In this document: one piece after another, positions 36,519 through 48,012 of the stretch
Layout: each line of letters begins with the position of its first letter
How positions within the stretch are numbered: position 1 is the first letter of the stretch
Assembly: GCA_033439795.1 (NCBI GenBank)
Contig: JAUTDP010000004.1
Coordinates: 558,001 to 622,000 of the forward strand
Direction: 5' to 3'
DNA: 64,000 bases
Source of the DNA: Sordaria brevicollis
Taxonomy: Eukaryota; Ascomycota; Sordariomycetes; Sordariales; Sordariaceae
Notes under the pieces: generated by a model
The model's database searches: none
Seen by the model: only the letters and a program-made list of their open reading frames with translations
Told to the model about the DNA's origin: nothing
Made by a program: the position numbers and the translations under genes

Positions 36519-38030
36519 ATGAGCGCGAACAACACAGCTCCGCGTGCCCGGCGGTTCCGGAGCCTTGAAGAGTATTGGAGCGCGAAGCTCGCCAATACGA
36601 CCTCTGCACAGCCCGGACAACCTGGATACCAGGACAACACATTCCCGACAACCACCGAAGGGCTTCTTGGCCTTGTCGACGAGGTTATTGCCGCTTTTAA
36701 GAACGAGAATGACATCATTGAAACTACCGAGAATAACCAAGTAAGGTTTATACGAGGCCTTACCTACGAGGATGCAGAGGTAAAGGCATGGGATATCATT
36801 GTTAGTTCATCCCCCCAACCGTAAACTAATGTATTTCGAGCTCGGACCTCCTAACATTTGTTCTTCGAAGGTTGAAACCCAAAAAGCTCAAGTCGAGGGG
36901 TCATCCCACCCCGGTGTGGTGACCGCCGAGTTTCCAGACTTTATCACACGCTGGAAATTTGTTGTTGCTTATTTCAAGGTACCTACCTACTTAAACCCCT
37001 TTGCTCAAGATTTATGCGATCTGGCCGGCCAATAGCACCGATGCTAACCACCTATTTCCCATCCCATATAGACCTCCAAGGCGGCTGTCTACAACATCTT
37101 CCGCCCTTCATTTATGGAGCGCTTCGTGAACAACCCTGCCACCGAGCTGGATGTAAGTAACCCTAGAGATACCAAGCAATTGCTCTCAGGCATGAGCCTC
37201 TACTGACTGTCTAACAGATGAAACTCTCCAACAAGTCATCGAACGGCCTGAAAAAAAATAACGAGCATCTCGCCCAGCTCGTAAAGAGCAAAGGAGTGGC
37301 ATCTTATGACAAAGCTACAGGGGAATTGAAAGATGCACAGGGCACTCTACTGAAAAAATACGAGCAGCCAGGCAGGCGTCGTATTGCAGATGTAGTCAGC
37401 CCCGACCTGATCAAACATGCGAAGGTGAAGCGGGGATCGCGTCAGCCTGCAGCGGCGTCGGCCAACACGCAGCCGGGCGACAATCAAGAGCATGCCGCCA
37501 TTGTCAATGGATTGCAAGCCGAAGACGGTAACCACCAGCCCAATGCTCCTGCCAACCGCCAGCTCAATAGCGACTATGAGGATGACGGCAACCAGAATGT
37601 CAATGACGGCCATGGTCACCATGGTGAGCACCAGAACAGCAGCCCCACCAACCACAATGTCAATGAGCATAACAACAACAGTGGCTACGGTGGTCAAAGT
37701 CATGGCAACGGCGGCCACAGCGAGTACGGCAACCACGACCTGAATGGTTACAATGCTCATAACAGCAATGGCGCATACGGCAGCCTGGGCCATGCCAACA
37801 GCAGCTACAGCGACCACAACAGCCAGGTCAACAGCTTCAACTACAATGGTCACAGCGGTAACGACGCTCAGCAAAGCATCATGCCTCGTACTATTAATTC
37901 CAACCAAAATACCAACGCCCTATTCCCCTACTCGCATTTTTACAACCACGGCAACCAAGAGGACCCCAACCAAGGCTACCTCTACGACTATTATATGCAG
38001 GACGGCGTATTCTACGGTCCTAACCCGTAA
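36519..38030 (+). CDS. Array member M8, intact family gene with Asn/His/Gly-rich tail
   Basis: Complete model: exons 36,519-36,800, 36,871-36,978, 37,072-37,152 and 37,218-38,030, total 427 residues; introns of 70, 93 and 65 nt, all phase 0 (GTTAGT-AAG, GTACCT-TAG, GTAAGT-CAG). Exon 1 (1-94) has DNTFPTTTEGLLGLVDEVIA and ends EDAEVKAWDII. Exon 2 (95-130) has FPDFITRWKFVVAYFK. Exon 3 (131-157) is TSKAAVYNIFRPSFMERF plus NNPATELD. Exon 4 (158-427) starts MKLSNKSSNGLKKNNEHLAQ, then YEQPGRRRIADVVSPDLI and AKVKRGSRQ (basic, NLS-like), then residues 270-380 dominated by Asn, His, Gly, Ser and Tyr. That composition is prion-like. M9, M10 and M11 are its closest relatives. The start was chosen because it gives an uninterrupted exon 1; upstream in-frame codons stay open to 36,468, so a longer form is possible. 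Function unknown. Confidence 0.85.
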
Positions 38031-38636
38031 AGGATACGCCCAAACGGGAAGAAACGGTGGAAGCTGGTTGTCGATCACATTTGGGCATAACCGTATGGTT
38101 ATTTACAGTAAAGACTGATAAATAGTCTAGATTAATGCGGAAAGCTATTGGGAAGGATGATTGGTGTTTCCATCCTTTCTTTGGTTTCGGTAACGCGTTC
38201 AGGAGTCCTCGAGCGGTTATGCATTTTAACTAACGGGAGGGATGATTGGTGTTTCCATCCTTCTCTTGGGTTTGGCAAGGCGTTCATGTGTTTTCGAGGG
38301 TTACATGCCAGGTGCGTTTTAGCTGATGGGAGGGATGATTCGTGTTTCCATCCCTCTTCAGTTCCGCAACACGTCCACTTGCTGAGGGGATCGAGGGTCA
38401 TATATGTATTTCAGCAGCCGGTCGGATATACCCATTTGTCCTTGCGCGTTGAATGGTGAACTGGTGGAGGCTTTATGGTCTTCAACGTTGCATCGTCCTT
38501 TATAGCTTCCAATAACTTGATCTCTCTACTTTTGTGTTTATCCCAACATGGAATATTTTGAGTGACGCGTGATATGGATGCTACCACTAGTTGCACCTCT
38601 ATATAGATGGGACCTCGCTTAAACCTTCATAGGCAG
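38031..38636. other. Spacer downstream of M8 with three repeated hairpins
   Basis: Presumed 3' untranslated and intergenic DNA; no supported gene. Its main structure is the triple hairpin repeat at 38,154-38,356. The frames on both strands across it are products of the repeat. Confidence 0.5.
38154..38356. repeat. Three spaced copies of a GGATGATTGGTGTTTCCATCC hairpin
   Basis: Copies at about 38,155-38,175, 38,240-38,260 and 38,330-38,356, spaced about 85-90 bp. Each forms a stem GGATG/CATCC around a loop containing TGTTTC; the third has an 8-bp stem GAGGGATG/CATCCCTC. Intervening sequences share TT(T/C)GG(G)TTTGG- and GCGTTCA-like blocks, so the whole 90-bp unit is duplicated. It lies 125-325 bp after the M8 stop, so the hairpins could be part of its 3' untranslated region. 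Confidence 0.75.
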
Positions 38637-39545
38637 ATGCATCTAACCACAGTGAAGCTTAACCAACCGTGGCAGCCTCAGTACTACGAGTACTGGAGCG
38701 CCAAGCTCGCCAATACTACGCAGCTCGAATAAGGAGAATACCAAGACGATACATTCCCGACGACCACCGAAGGATTGCTTAGCCTTGTTGTCGACGAGGT
38801 CATTGCCGCTTTCAAGAACCAGAACGATATTATTGAAACCACCAAGAACAACCACGTAAGGTTCGAATCCCATTGACCAGGGGCAATATCCTATTAGCCC
38901 TCATGCCCGTATCAACAATGAACATCAGCCTGACGGGATGGAGAACGATCACGGCGCCAATCCCATTGGCCAGAGGCAATATCCCATCTACCCTAACGAC
39001 CCTAGAGGTATCAACAACGAAGTTAACAAACATCAGCTTGCCAGAGGATATCGCGTTAATCAAATGTTCGGTCCGCTGCCTGTTTATGAGGGTCTAATGC
39101 CTGCCATTTGAGACGACCATGGCGGCCTTCAGGATCCTATCCCGGCTCCCAACTATCCGCAGCAGCATATCGGAGGAAATATGGACCAGATGCTTGATCT
39201 GAACTTCAATTTTGACGACGAAATCAATCCTGGTCTTCAGGATCACCATGCCATGCCGAATGGTGCAGCTCCGGTTGCCGAGAACATGGTCGGCCCGTTA
39301 GGACTCATTGGCCTCGGAGATGCCCATGCTTGGAACCTCTCGGTGGAAGATTTTCCCGGATTAATTGGTGTCGTCCAGGCTGCGGCTAGGCAGGGCAACG
39401 CCGGCCAGGAGAGCTTCATAACCAACCTCAGGCCAGCCCAGCTAACGAGATGGGGAACCAGAACCACGAAATTCAAGATCAGTACGGCAATGTAATCAGC
39501 CCTGATGTGTACGCGTTCTGGGCGGGTAACCAGTACGAGATCTAG
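38637..39545 (+). pseudogene. Array member M9, exon 1 fused to distal exon 4
   Basis: Exon 1 (ATG 38,637) is close to that of M8: YYEYWSAKLANTTQ, DDTFPTTTEGLLSLVVDEV (one extra Val) and FKNQNDIIETTKNN. It has an in-frame TAA near 38,730 where M8 lacks a stop. At the position where M8 continues toward its first intron (about 38,855) the sequence changes to a tail-like segment in another frame, GQYPISPHARINNEHQPDG followed by a second diverged copy of the same unit (QYPIYPNDPRGINNE). That frame runs to 39,495 with one TGA at 39,109 (one step from CGA), and a further tail fragment in a different frame ends at TAG 39,543. Exons 2-3 are missing, as in M5. Confidence 0.65.
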
Positions 39546-39923
39546 AGCGGCTAGAGCCAGATCTTTGCCTTTGGACGTTGGGATGCCGTGACGGCTGCGT
39601 TTCAAGGACTCGAAGCAAAAGGCATGAAGGACTGGAAGCATACCTCAATGGGTTCACTCAAAGCTTCGGTGGTCTTTCCTTTCCTTTTTCGTGGTCAGAG
39701 GAGATAGCCACAAGGACTAGCTTCGTGGTTTCCATCTTAAGTCAGCGAGGCGTTTAGGGTGTAGCCAATGATACCCTTCCAATGTTGTTAGAGAATTTTC
39801 CGATTTGGTTGAGACGGGAGCACCTCCCTCATACTTTATTCGCTTGACAATTGCTTTTTAGGTACCTAAAAGTTCTAGATCGAAAGTTCCACTACCTACA
39901 AACTTCTGCTAATAGTCCTATAG
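39546..39923. other. Spacer before M10 exon 4
   Basis: No family exon recognised; the last 60 bp ending TAATAGTCCTATAG looks like the end of an intron 3, since exon 4 of M10 begins directly after it. Exons 1-3 of M10 are therefore either lost or too diverged to see. Confidence 0.4.
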
Positions 39924-40325
39924 ATGAAATTGTCAAACAAAACGTCCAACGGACTAAAAAAGAACAACGAGGAGCTTGCCAAAGTCGTAAAGGGTAAAGG
40001 CACGGCCACTTACGACAACACCACACGCGAGTTGAGGGACCACGATGGTACAGTCCTTCAAAACCTAAGTTTGAGCAGCCAGGCAGGCGTCGCGTGGCCG
40101 ACATCCTTAGTCCCGACCTACTGCAACATGCGAAGGTCAAGCGGGCTCCGCGCCCAACCCAATCAACCACCCCGTCAGTCAACCCACCCCCGGCGGCCAA
40201 TATTCAGCAGCAAAGCCACCACTACGGCGGTATGGTTGGTGGGGCGGCCGGAGTGGGATCGTCACCCCAAGCCCAGAATGCATCCCAATAAGTTGCCTCG
40301 ACGCCTACTGAGTAAGAGCTTTCCC

Positions 40326-40527
40326 TATTGGAGATCTCACCAGATAGATAGGATATCGTGATATGGTTTCAGATTGTTTCATAGTATTACTACCATTTAT
40401 ATATATATTGCTCGCTTACCTACCCGGTAAGACCTCTTTTCCCTTTTCTTTAATAATTAAATTTTCCTTCTTCTTTTTATCTACTCCTCCTCTTTATTCT
40501 ATTCGTCTTAATCGTATAGATTTAATA
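40326..40527 (+). repeat. 5' LTR of copia element
   Basis: 202 bp, matching 46,484-46,685 across its whole length, including GCTTACCTACCCGGTAAGAC versus GCTTGCCTACCCGGTAAGAC. The next bases GGTTATAAGCCCGGGATT are the expected place of the primer-binding site. Confidence 0.9.
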
Positions 40528-43500
40528 GGTTATAAGCCCGGGATTTGCGTATATTCAAAAACCTCGAAAAATATTTCTTTTATTCCCTTTTTCTTTTTCT
40601 TCCTTTTATAATTCGAATTTAGAATTTAACCGTTTAATAGGAATATAAACGTAATATAGTACGTATATTCATATACGTAATAACGTACCCTATTTATTTA
40701 TTAAATAAGCGTTTTAATAGGTATAGTAGAAGTATATTTTAAAACATGGGTTTATTTTTAAAAACGTAAACTTTTTAATTAAATAATATTATTACCGCGC
40801 TATTATAATTCGATAACGATTTTGTATAATTGCCTTTAATTTAATATTAATAAATTTTAAATTAGAATTACGATATTTCGATTTAAAATTATATTTCGGA
40901 TTTTTATCGGTTTTTTTTCGGTATTTAGGTTGTTTACCCTTGAGTTAGTTTTGCGTTATTACGAGTCGCGATTTTTCGATTATAATATTATTACAATTTG
41001 TAATTAAATATATACGAATCGACCGATAATTTAATACGCTTTAATAATATTATAACCGAATTATAAATTATAATACGTTAAAACGCCCCAAATTACGAAA
41101 CGACGCCCCTATTATTATTATAATTTTAAATTTATTATTTACGGCGTTACTACGATAAAATATTTAAATTATTTCGATTTCTTATATTTATTCTTTAAAA
41201 TCGATTTATTAATATAAAATATTAAATATAAATAAAATAAAGATTTAGTTTTCTTTTTATTTATTTTTATAATATATTTAAATATATTTTTATTTACCCT
41301 TTTATTACTTTTATTATTATTAAATTTAATTAATATTTAGGGCTTTATAATTATATTATTGTTATTATATAATATTTCTTTATATATTAATATTTAGGAA
41401 ACCCGGATAATTTATTCGTAAAATTATTTACCTTTTATTTAATTTTTAATATAAGCGTATTACCCTAAATTATTAATTATAAGAAGTTTCTTATCTTTTT
41501 AAATATTAATAAGGCCTTTTAGATTAAATAATATAGAATTATACGCGATTTTATTAATATTTACGGCTTTTCTAACGGCTTTAAATATAATAAATACCTG
41601 GTTTTACCCCCGGAACCCGAAGACTTCGATAATATTTAAAAAATTTATTTTAAAGGCTTTTAGGATTAGGAATTTTATTAAAGATAATTCGTTTCGATTA
41701 TTATAATTTATATTAACGGTATAGCCCGCTAAATCTTTAAATATTTAACCTTATTTTTAAAACGTTTATAAATAATTAAAGAAGTTTTTAAACGTTTATA
41801 AGAATATATTTTTAAAGTAGGTTAATTTAATTCGGTATATTAGAATTTAATAATTGAATTTTTAAACTTTATTATTAATAATTATTCTTCTATTATTAAT
41901 TCTAATTCTAAATGAATTAATATTTATAATAAAATAATTAATTTAAATATTAATTATTAATTCCCTAATTCTTTTTTAATTATTAAATTTCTTATTAATT
42001 TAGGCGAAGAATATATATAATTTTACGATAATTTTCTTTAAATTTATTCGTTCGTACTAATCCGAAGGTCGAATAATAATATAATTATTAAAATTATATC
42101 CTTAGGTCGTATTATCGCCGAGGTTATTAAATTCGATAGTAATTATTACGTTTCTTTTATTAATTAAATTCTTATAACTTATATTAATTTACGTAAGTAT
42201 AAGGCTTAAAAGGAATTCCTTTAAAAATTATATAGCGTATATTGTATACCTTTTTATAATAATAATTTTTATTGGAAATAATACCCGGAATTAACTAGTC
42301 GCCTTCGTATTAGAAAATATCCGTTTGTAAAATTTATAAATATTTAATAGGCTTAAAATTAACGTTCTATTAAACTTTAATAATAATAACTTAATTAAAA
42401 AAATCTATTATTAAAATATACGGTTCTAATATCTTTTATTAATCCGATTAATAATATAGAATATATTAATAACGAAGTTAATTTCGGCGAAGATTTTTTT
42501 ATTAAGTATTACGATTAGGGATTCCTTAGTCCGGATTTCCTATAATATTAATTTGAGCCTATTAATAGTAAATTTTTAGGATTTTTAAATTTAATAGTCT
42601 TAAGGACCTCTAGTCTTCTATATATTACTATATTGGAAGGCTTATATTTAAATTTAAAAATATTAATTTTATCCGCTATTTAATATACAAAATATTTTTT
42701 ATTCAATTTTAAGTACTTAATTACTTTGGATATAAGTATTATAAATTATATCTTTTATTAACGCGATAGATTCGTTAGGGAATTCGAACTTTATAAAGGA
42801 TTTTCCGTCTATAATATTAATAATATTTTTATTATATTTATTACAATTAATAATATTTTTATTATATTTATTACAATTAGTATTTATTAAATCCCTACGT
42901 TGGTTATAAATAAATAAAATTATTTATTATTAAAGAATTTATATTATTATTTAATTATTATTTATAATTTTTTTTTTATTTTAATTTCGGGAATAGGGTA
43001 TATCCTTTTATATTATTAAATAAAACGGTCGTTTTATAGTTTATTTAAAGGCTCTTTCCCGCCTTCGCTTTATAAGATTAGAGATTTATAGCCTTTATTT
43101 TATTAATTAATTATATATACCCCTTTAAATTCGCTTTACTTTCGCTATTTATTATATATTAAATTATTAGCGTTTTTAATATAAGTGTTTAAATTATTTA
43201 GGGGAGCGAAATATTAAATCCTTAGTAAATATATTTATTAGTATAACCCCCCTATAAAATAATTATATATATAAAATATATATAATTAACCGGTTTAAAT
43301 AGTAATTTTATAATTATTTAATACGTTAAGGTATAATTCCGTTTGAGTAGATTTATTTTAATATAGTTAATCCGTTTTAAATAACGGGTATTAGTAGGTA
43401 GTATTATTAATTGGTTATTATTAATAATTATATTTAATTCGTATAGGTTTACCCTTTTAAATATAAATTAAAACTTTTTAATATATTTTCTATTTAATTT

Positions 43501-44899
43501 ACCCGGATTAAAATTTGGGAATGTAAGTTTTTAAATATCCGTTTTAATTATACGGGCGAAAATTAAAATTAAATATTAATAAACTTCTATTATAATCGGT
43601 ATATTACCTTCTAATATATTATAATAGAATAATATTAATAGAACAGTATAATTAAATACTTTAACGGCGTTGCATTTAAAAAATTTATTATTATACTTAA
43701 AAATACGGGCTTTAATTTTAAATTATAATTATATTTATTAAATTCGGTTATATATTTAAAGAATTGTAATTTAAATTCTATTATTAATATAACCTTATAT
43801 AAGGTATAATTTAGTACTAAATTTGATTTATCCTATTTACGGGTATTTAGGTTTCCCGGTTATTTTAAAAAAGTTAGTCGGGAATTCTTAAATAAATTTC
43901 ATCCCCTAAATATCCTATATCGGATATTGGGATATAATAATTTACGTAATTATATCGTCCTATTTAATATAAAAAAGGTTATTATAATTTACGATATAGT
44001 CTTCTATAAATATATTTAATATAAATACAGACTGGGAATTAACCCTAAAATTTAATTAAAAGTGTAGGTAATTAATTTTATAAACGTTCCCTAAATTCCC
44101 TCTATTTTTAAATATATTAATTAAAACCGGTATAATTTAATAATAAATATTAATAAGATTATTATTTATAATTCAAGGGGAATTATTATTTATAATTCAG
44201 GAAATATTATTTCCTATAATTTTAAAGGAATTATTATTTTTACCCTTTATAATTCTATTCTAATAGTATAATTAAAGGGAGAATTTAATTAATTATTTAA
44301 ACCGCCGAAGTAATTATTGAAATTTAATTTTCCTTCCGATTTCGATTTTCCGATTTAAAATACTATTTATATTAGAAATTATAATACTTAATACGCCGAA
44401 ACCGTTATTCGTTTATACCTTAAATTACGCCTCCGCTATCCGGAATTTATTACTCTTACGCTAAATTCTATTTTTATTCTTATATACGCCTTCGCTAAAA
44501 TTATTATTAATAATAAAAATTTTTTTAAATTTAAAAATTATTAATAAATTCGTAATTCCCCTTATTAATTAAAATAACGATGGGCTATAAGCGCCGAATA
44601 TAAATTTTTAATATATAATAATATTTAAACTTTAGTCCCTAAACCTTTAAAATATAAAATTCTTTCGGGAAAATAAATATATAAATTAAAAATTAATATT
44701 AATAGCGAGGTTATTTATTATAAAACCCGTTAAGTTATTCGTAATTTTAAATAAATAGAAGGAATTGATTATAATAAAACTTTCGTAGTAGTAATTAAAT
44801 TTATATCATATAAAATTATTTTTATTATTATTACTACACTCGATTTAGAATTCGAATAAATAGATATTTAAATAGCCTTCCTATATAATATAATTATAA

Positions 44900-46080
44900 A
44901 AGAAATTTACGTAAAATGACCCCCCGGCTTCGACGATAACTCCAATTTAATATATTATTTTAATAAAGCTTTATATAACCTAAAATAATTATTCCGTATT
45001 TAATAATAAATATTATTTACTTTTTTAAAAAAATAGGGTTTTAAATTTCTTATTACCGATAATAGTATTTTCTACAAAGGATAAACCTACGTTACTATTT
45101 ACGTTAATAATTTATTAATCGCTAGCCCTTCTAAAATTGAAATTAAGGAATTTAAAGAAGCTTTTAATAAACGGTTTTAAATAACCGATATAGGACTATA
45201 TTCCTTTTATTTAAGTATAATAATAATTCGCAATTAGGTAAATTATATTATTCGCCTATTTTAAAGAGTATATATTAAAAAATTTTTATAGAATTTTCAC
45301 CTTTAGGATATTAACCTTATTAAAATTCCTATATCGATAACTAAAATATTAAAGCCGCTTCCGGATTTTAAAGCTCTTTAAAAAAATAAAATATAGTATA
45401 TTAACGTTATTAAATCTTTAATATATATAATATTAGGAATTCGCCCTAATATTGTATTTATTGTATTTTATTATAGTAATTATATATCCAACCCTATTAA
45501 AACGTATATTACCGCCGTAAAGCAGATCTTTAAATATTTGCGAAGCTTATTTATTTTAGAATTTATTTATACCGGCCCGATTTTTAATTTAAAAGGGTTT
45601 ACGGACGCCGATTGGGTAAGAAATATTTAAAAACGACGTTTAATTTTAGGTCATTTTTTTAGTATAAATAATAATATTATTAATTAAAATTCTAAACGAT
45701 AATTTATAATTACCCTATTTTTTTATATAATAGAATTTATTAAATAAATATAAACGATAAAAAAGGTTATTTAATTTAAACGGTTATTCTAAGAATTTAA
45801 TATTATTAATAAATTTAAAATAATTATTATTTATAAAAATAACGGAGGAATTATAGCCCTTATAAAGAATTATCAATTTTATACCCGAATTAAATATATA
45901 GAGGTTTAAGGGTTCTTTTACCGTAAAAAATAGGCGTTTAGCGAGGTCGATTTCTACTATATAACTATTAAATAGTAAATTATTAATAGCTTTATTAAAA
46001 TATTACCTTTGGATGCCTTTATCCAATTTAAAAATACTTTTAAATTAATTTGAATAATTTTTTTATTAAAAATATTTATT
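44900..46080 (+). pseudogene. Copia reverse transcriptase / RNase H remnant
   Basis: On the plus strand: GFKFLITDNSIFYKG, then TYVTIYVNNLLIASPSKIEI near 45,090-45,150, in which the copia YVDDLL active site has become YVNNLL; later NLKGFTDADWVRN near 45,590 (RNase H region), the EFIK position of the usual CEAEF motif near 45,730, and a C-terminal IINSFIKILPLDAFIQFKN segment near 45,980. Many TAA/TAG stops interrupt it. This is typical Ty1/copia pol with RIP damage. Confidence 0.85.
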
Positions 46081-46483
46081 ATACTTATTTCCCTTGATTG
46101 TTATTAAGTTTATGCTATTTATATACTATTTTTCGGTATACCCTTTATAAATTCCCTAGTAGTTATTTTAATAAATTTTCGAATTAACGATTAAATCTAT
46201 AATTCCGTAAAATTCGTTTGCGACTTTTAATTTACGAATACTTTTTTCGATTAATTTTAGTTATACCGACTTATATATATTACTATTTAATTTAAATTAT
46301 AAAGATGAATAAAATAGTAGTATTGGTTTTAGTTAGGGACGTTTGGATTAAAAATTTTATTATTTTTAACCTTTATTTTCGTATAATAAATTATACGGCT
46401 TTTTTATATTTTCTTTAAATTGTTAATAATTCATTAATATTGGAGGAAAAGGGTATTACGACCTATATTGGTTCGAGGGGGAG

Positions 46484-46685
46484 TATTGGAGATTTTATTA
46501 GATGGATAGGATATCGTAATATGGTTTTAGATTGTTTTATGGTATTGCTACCACTTATATATATATTATTCGCTTGCCTACCCGGTAAGACTTCTTTTCT
46601 CTTTTCCTTAATAATTAAGCTTTCTTTCTTCTTTTTATCCACTCCTCCTCCTTATTCTATTCGTCCCAGTCGTGTAGATTTAACA
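46484..46685 (+). repeat. 3' LTR of copia element
   Basis: 202-bp partner of the left LTR. It ends ...GTGTAGATTTAACA followed by the TTCCC target duplication. The same LTR occurs in reverse orientation at 56,470 as part of a second copy. Confidence 0.9.
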
Positions 46686-47219
46686 TTCCCCTACCTATTT
46701 TCAATTCTCGTCGCAAGTACACGGCGATCTAGTGCAGGGTCAATTAAGTAACGGTGCCCATCAGGGTTCCCAAGTGTCTGGCCCTCAGCTGAAGAAGAAG
46801 CGGGGTGTTCCCCAAGACATCGGCACCAGCACGGGTCATGCCACTGATCAGACCCTACCTGACCAAGCCTCTTACAACTTTGCTCCCCGTCCGAAGCGGC
46901 AGAAGTACCAACAGACCATGAACAATACCTCGAATCAAATCCTCGCTCCATGTCCTAGCATAGGGCAACAAGCGGTTGCTCACACTCCGCAGTCGCAAGC
47001 TACCTCTATGGATAATAGCAACAATGCCACTCCCAGCGGCCAATTCTCTCCACAACCTGTCGCGGTTCTAGGTAATCTACAAGAGCAATACAAAGACGAT
47101 GATTACCATGGATGGCTCCCTGCGGATCTGAGCAAGTGGAATGATGTTCAAGCCGATCTTGGTCACCAGGAACTTCAAGGAATGGATAACGTCTACGACG
47201 CCAATCCTATTACTCGTTA

Positions 47220-47609
47220 GGCCTTGAAACGGCATTAACCCTTCCCTGCGGGAAGGGCTAGGTTCAGCAATTAGCAAACCGTCATCAATTAGCAAAAAAA
47301 ATCCGGTACTTACTCTATCATACAGATTACTAGCAAATAGAAGTACCGCATCCAAATTAGACGATACAATAATAGAAAGAACACCCTACGAAACAATTTC
47401 AACTTCACAACACAAAAAAGCAAAAAAGTAAACGCGCCAAGTTGTATTCCTTTTCTTTCTCTTTCCAATTATAATTTCCATTTTCCGTTAGCTACCTAGA
47501 GTTTTCGTAGTGTAATTCCCGTTTTGGTGCACCAGCTAAAAAATTGCTAATTGCCCATGAAGATACCTGCCTATATTTCGCTCAGTTAATATGAACCCAT
47601 ACCACACTC
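47220..47609. other. Spacer between M10 and M11
   Basis: No gene. A stem-loop CCCTTCCCTGCGGGAAGGG lies at about 47,238-47,256, 20-40 bp after the M10 stop. The motif ATTAGCAAA occurs twice nearby (47,269 and 47,287). Confidence 0.5.
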
Positions 47610-48012
47610 CGCTCAAGGCCGTACCGCTCGGGCGACTCCTAGAGCTAGTGGTAGTCTCACGCCAACATGGTAAATAGCCGGAATCGTCAGCAATCCGGCC
47701 ACTGAATTAGACGTAAGCAGTCTTAGCGAACATTTAAGCCTGAGTATTCAGCCTCTACTAACTTTCCAATGGATGAATTGTCCAACAAGACCTCGAAGGC
47801 GCTCAAAAAAGAATAACAAACACATCGCGAACTTCGGCAAAGCCAAAGGCATGACGTCCTACCAGGGTCACTCAGCCACCGGGGAATTAAAAGATGAACA
47901 GGGCACACTTCTGCAAAAGTGCGAGCAGCCAGGCAGGCGTCGCCTGGCGGATGCATCCAACATGCGAAGGTCAAGCGCGCGCCAACCAGGACACAACTTC
48001 AAGAAACGCTAA
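47610..48012 (+). pseudogene. Array member M11, exon 3 and 4 remnant
   Basis: The end of exon 3 survives as GIVSNPATELD (ending 47,712) followed by a GTAAGC donor. The acceptor that should precede exon 4 is altered (CCAATGG where M8 has AACAG). Exon 4 begins with the equivalent of ELSNKTSKALKKNNKHIAN, with one extra A in the Lys run near 47,808 that shifts frame, and later has CEQPGRRRLAD as in M8. It loses the rest of the tail and ends at 48,012. Exons 1-2 are missing. Confidence 0.65.

Larger units (their letters stand above)
40326..46685 (+). mobile_element. Ty1/copia LTR retrotransposon, RIP-inactivated
   Basis: A 6,360-bp element with two LTRs of exactly 202 bp and a 5-bp target duplication TTCCC (40,321-40,325 and 46,686-46,690). 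The LTRs begin TATTGGAGA (from TGTTGGAGA) and end TTTAACA or TTTAATA. A purine run GAGGGGGAG directly precedes the right LTR. Plus-strand coding remnants of reverse transcriptase and RNase H sit at the 3' end, the copia order. The body is heavily RIP-mutated while both LTRs keep more CA/TG, the right one most. Confidence 0.9.
39924..47219 (+). pseudogene. Array member M10, exon 4 split by a copia retrotransposon
   Basis: The first part (39,924-40,325) opens MKLSNKTSNGLKKNNEELAK, nearly identical in plan to M8 exon 4, frameshifts by two extra bases near 40,070 (M8 has AAATACGAGCAG, here AACCTAAGTTTGAGCAG), then reads PGRRRVADILSPDLLQHAK and a Pro/Gln-rich stretch with in-frame TAA at 40,289 and 40,313. 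The second part (46,691-47,219) continues in exactly the same frame once the copia element and one TTCCC duplication are set aside; it holds a PRPKRQKYQQ basic stretch and a tail ending GWLPADLSKWNDVQADLG..., similar to the M12 tail (DWLSNEYIQWWPANMG). Both TAA codons are one C-to-T step from CAA. Non-functional; exons 1-3 not found. Confidence 0.75.

Noticed and set aside
37347..37907. 186-codon minus-strand frame rich in Val and Ala
   Set aside because: It is the antisense of the Asn/His/Gly-rich tail of M8; regular codons such as AAC and GGC give few antisense stops.
38154..38356. Regularly spaced palindromic repeats as a possible CRISPR-like array
   Set aside because: Only three copies, the intervening DNA is itself partly repeated, and the context is a fungal gene's 3' flank.
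46732..47220. A stand-alone gene after the copia element
   Set aside because: It lacks its own start and continues in frame from M10 exon 4 once the copia insertion is taken into account.
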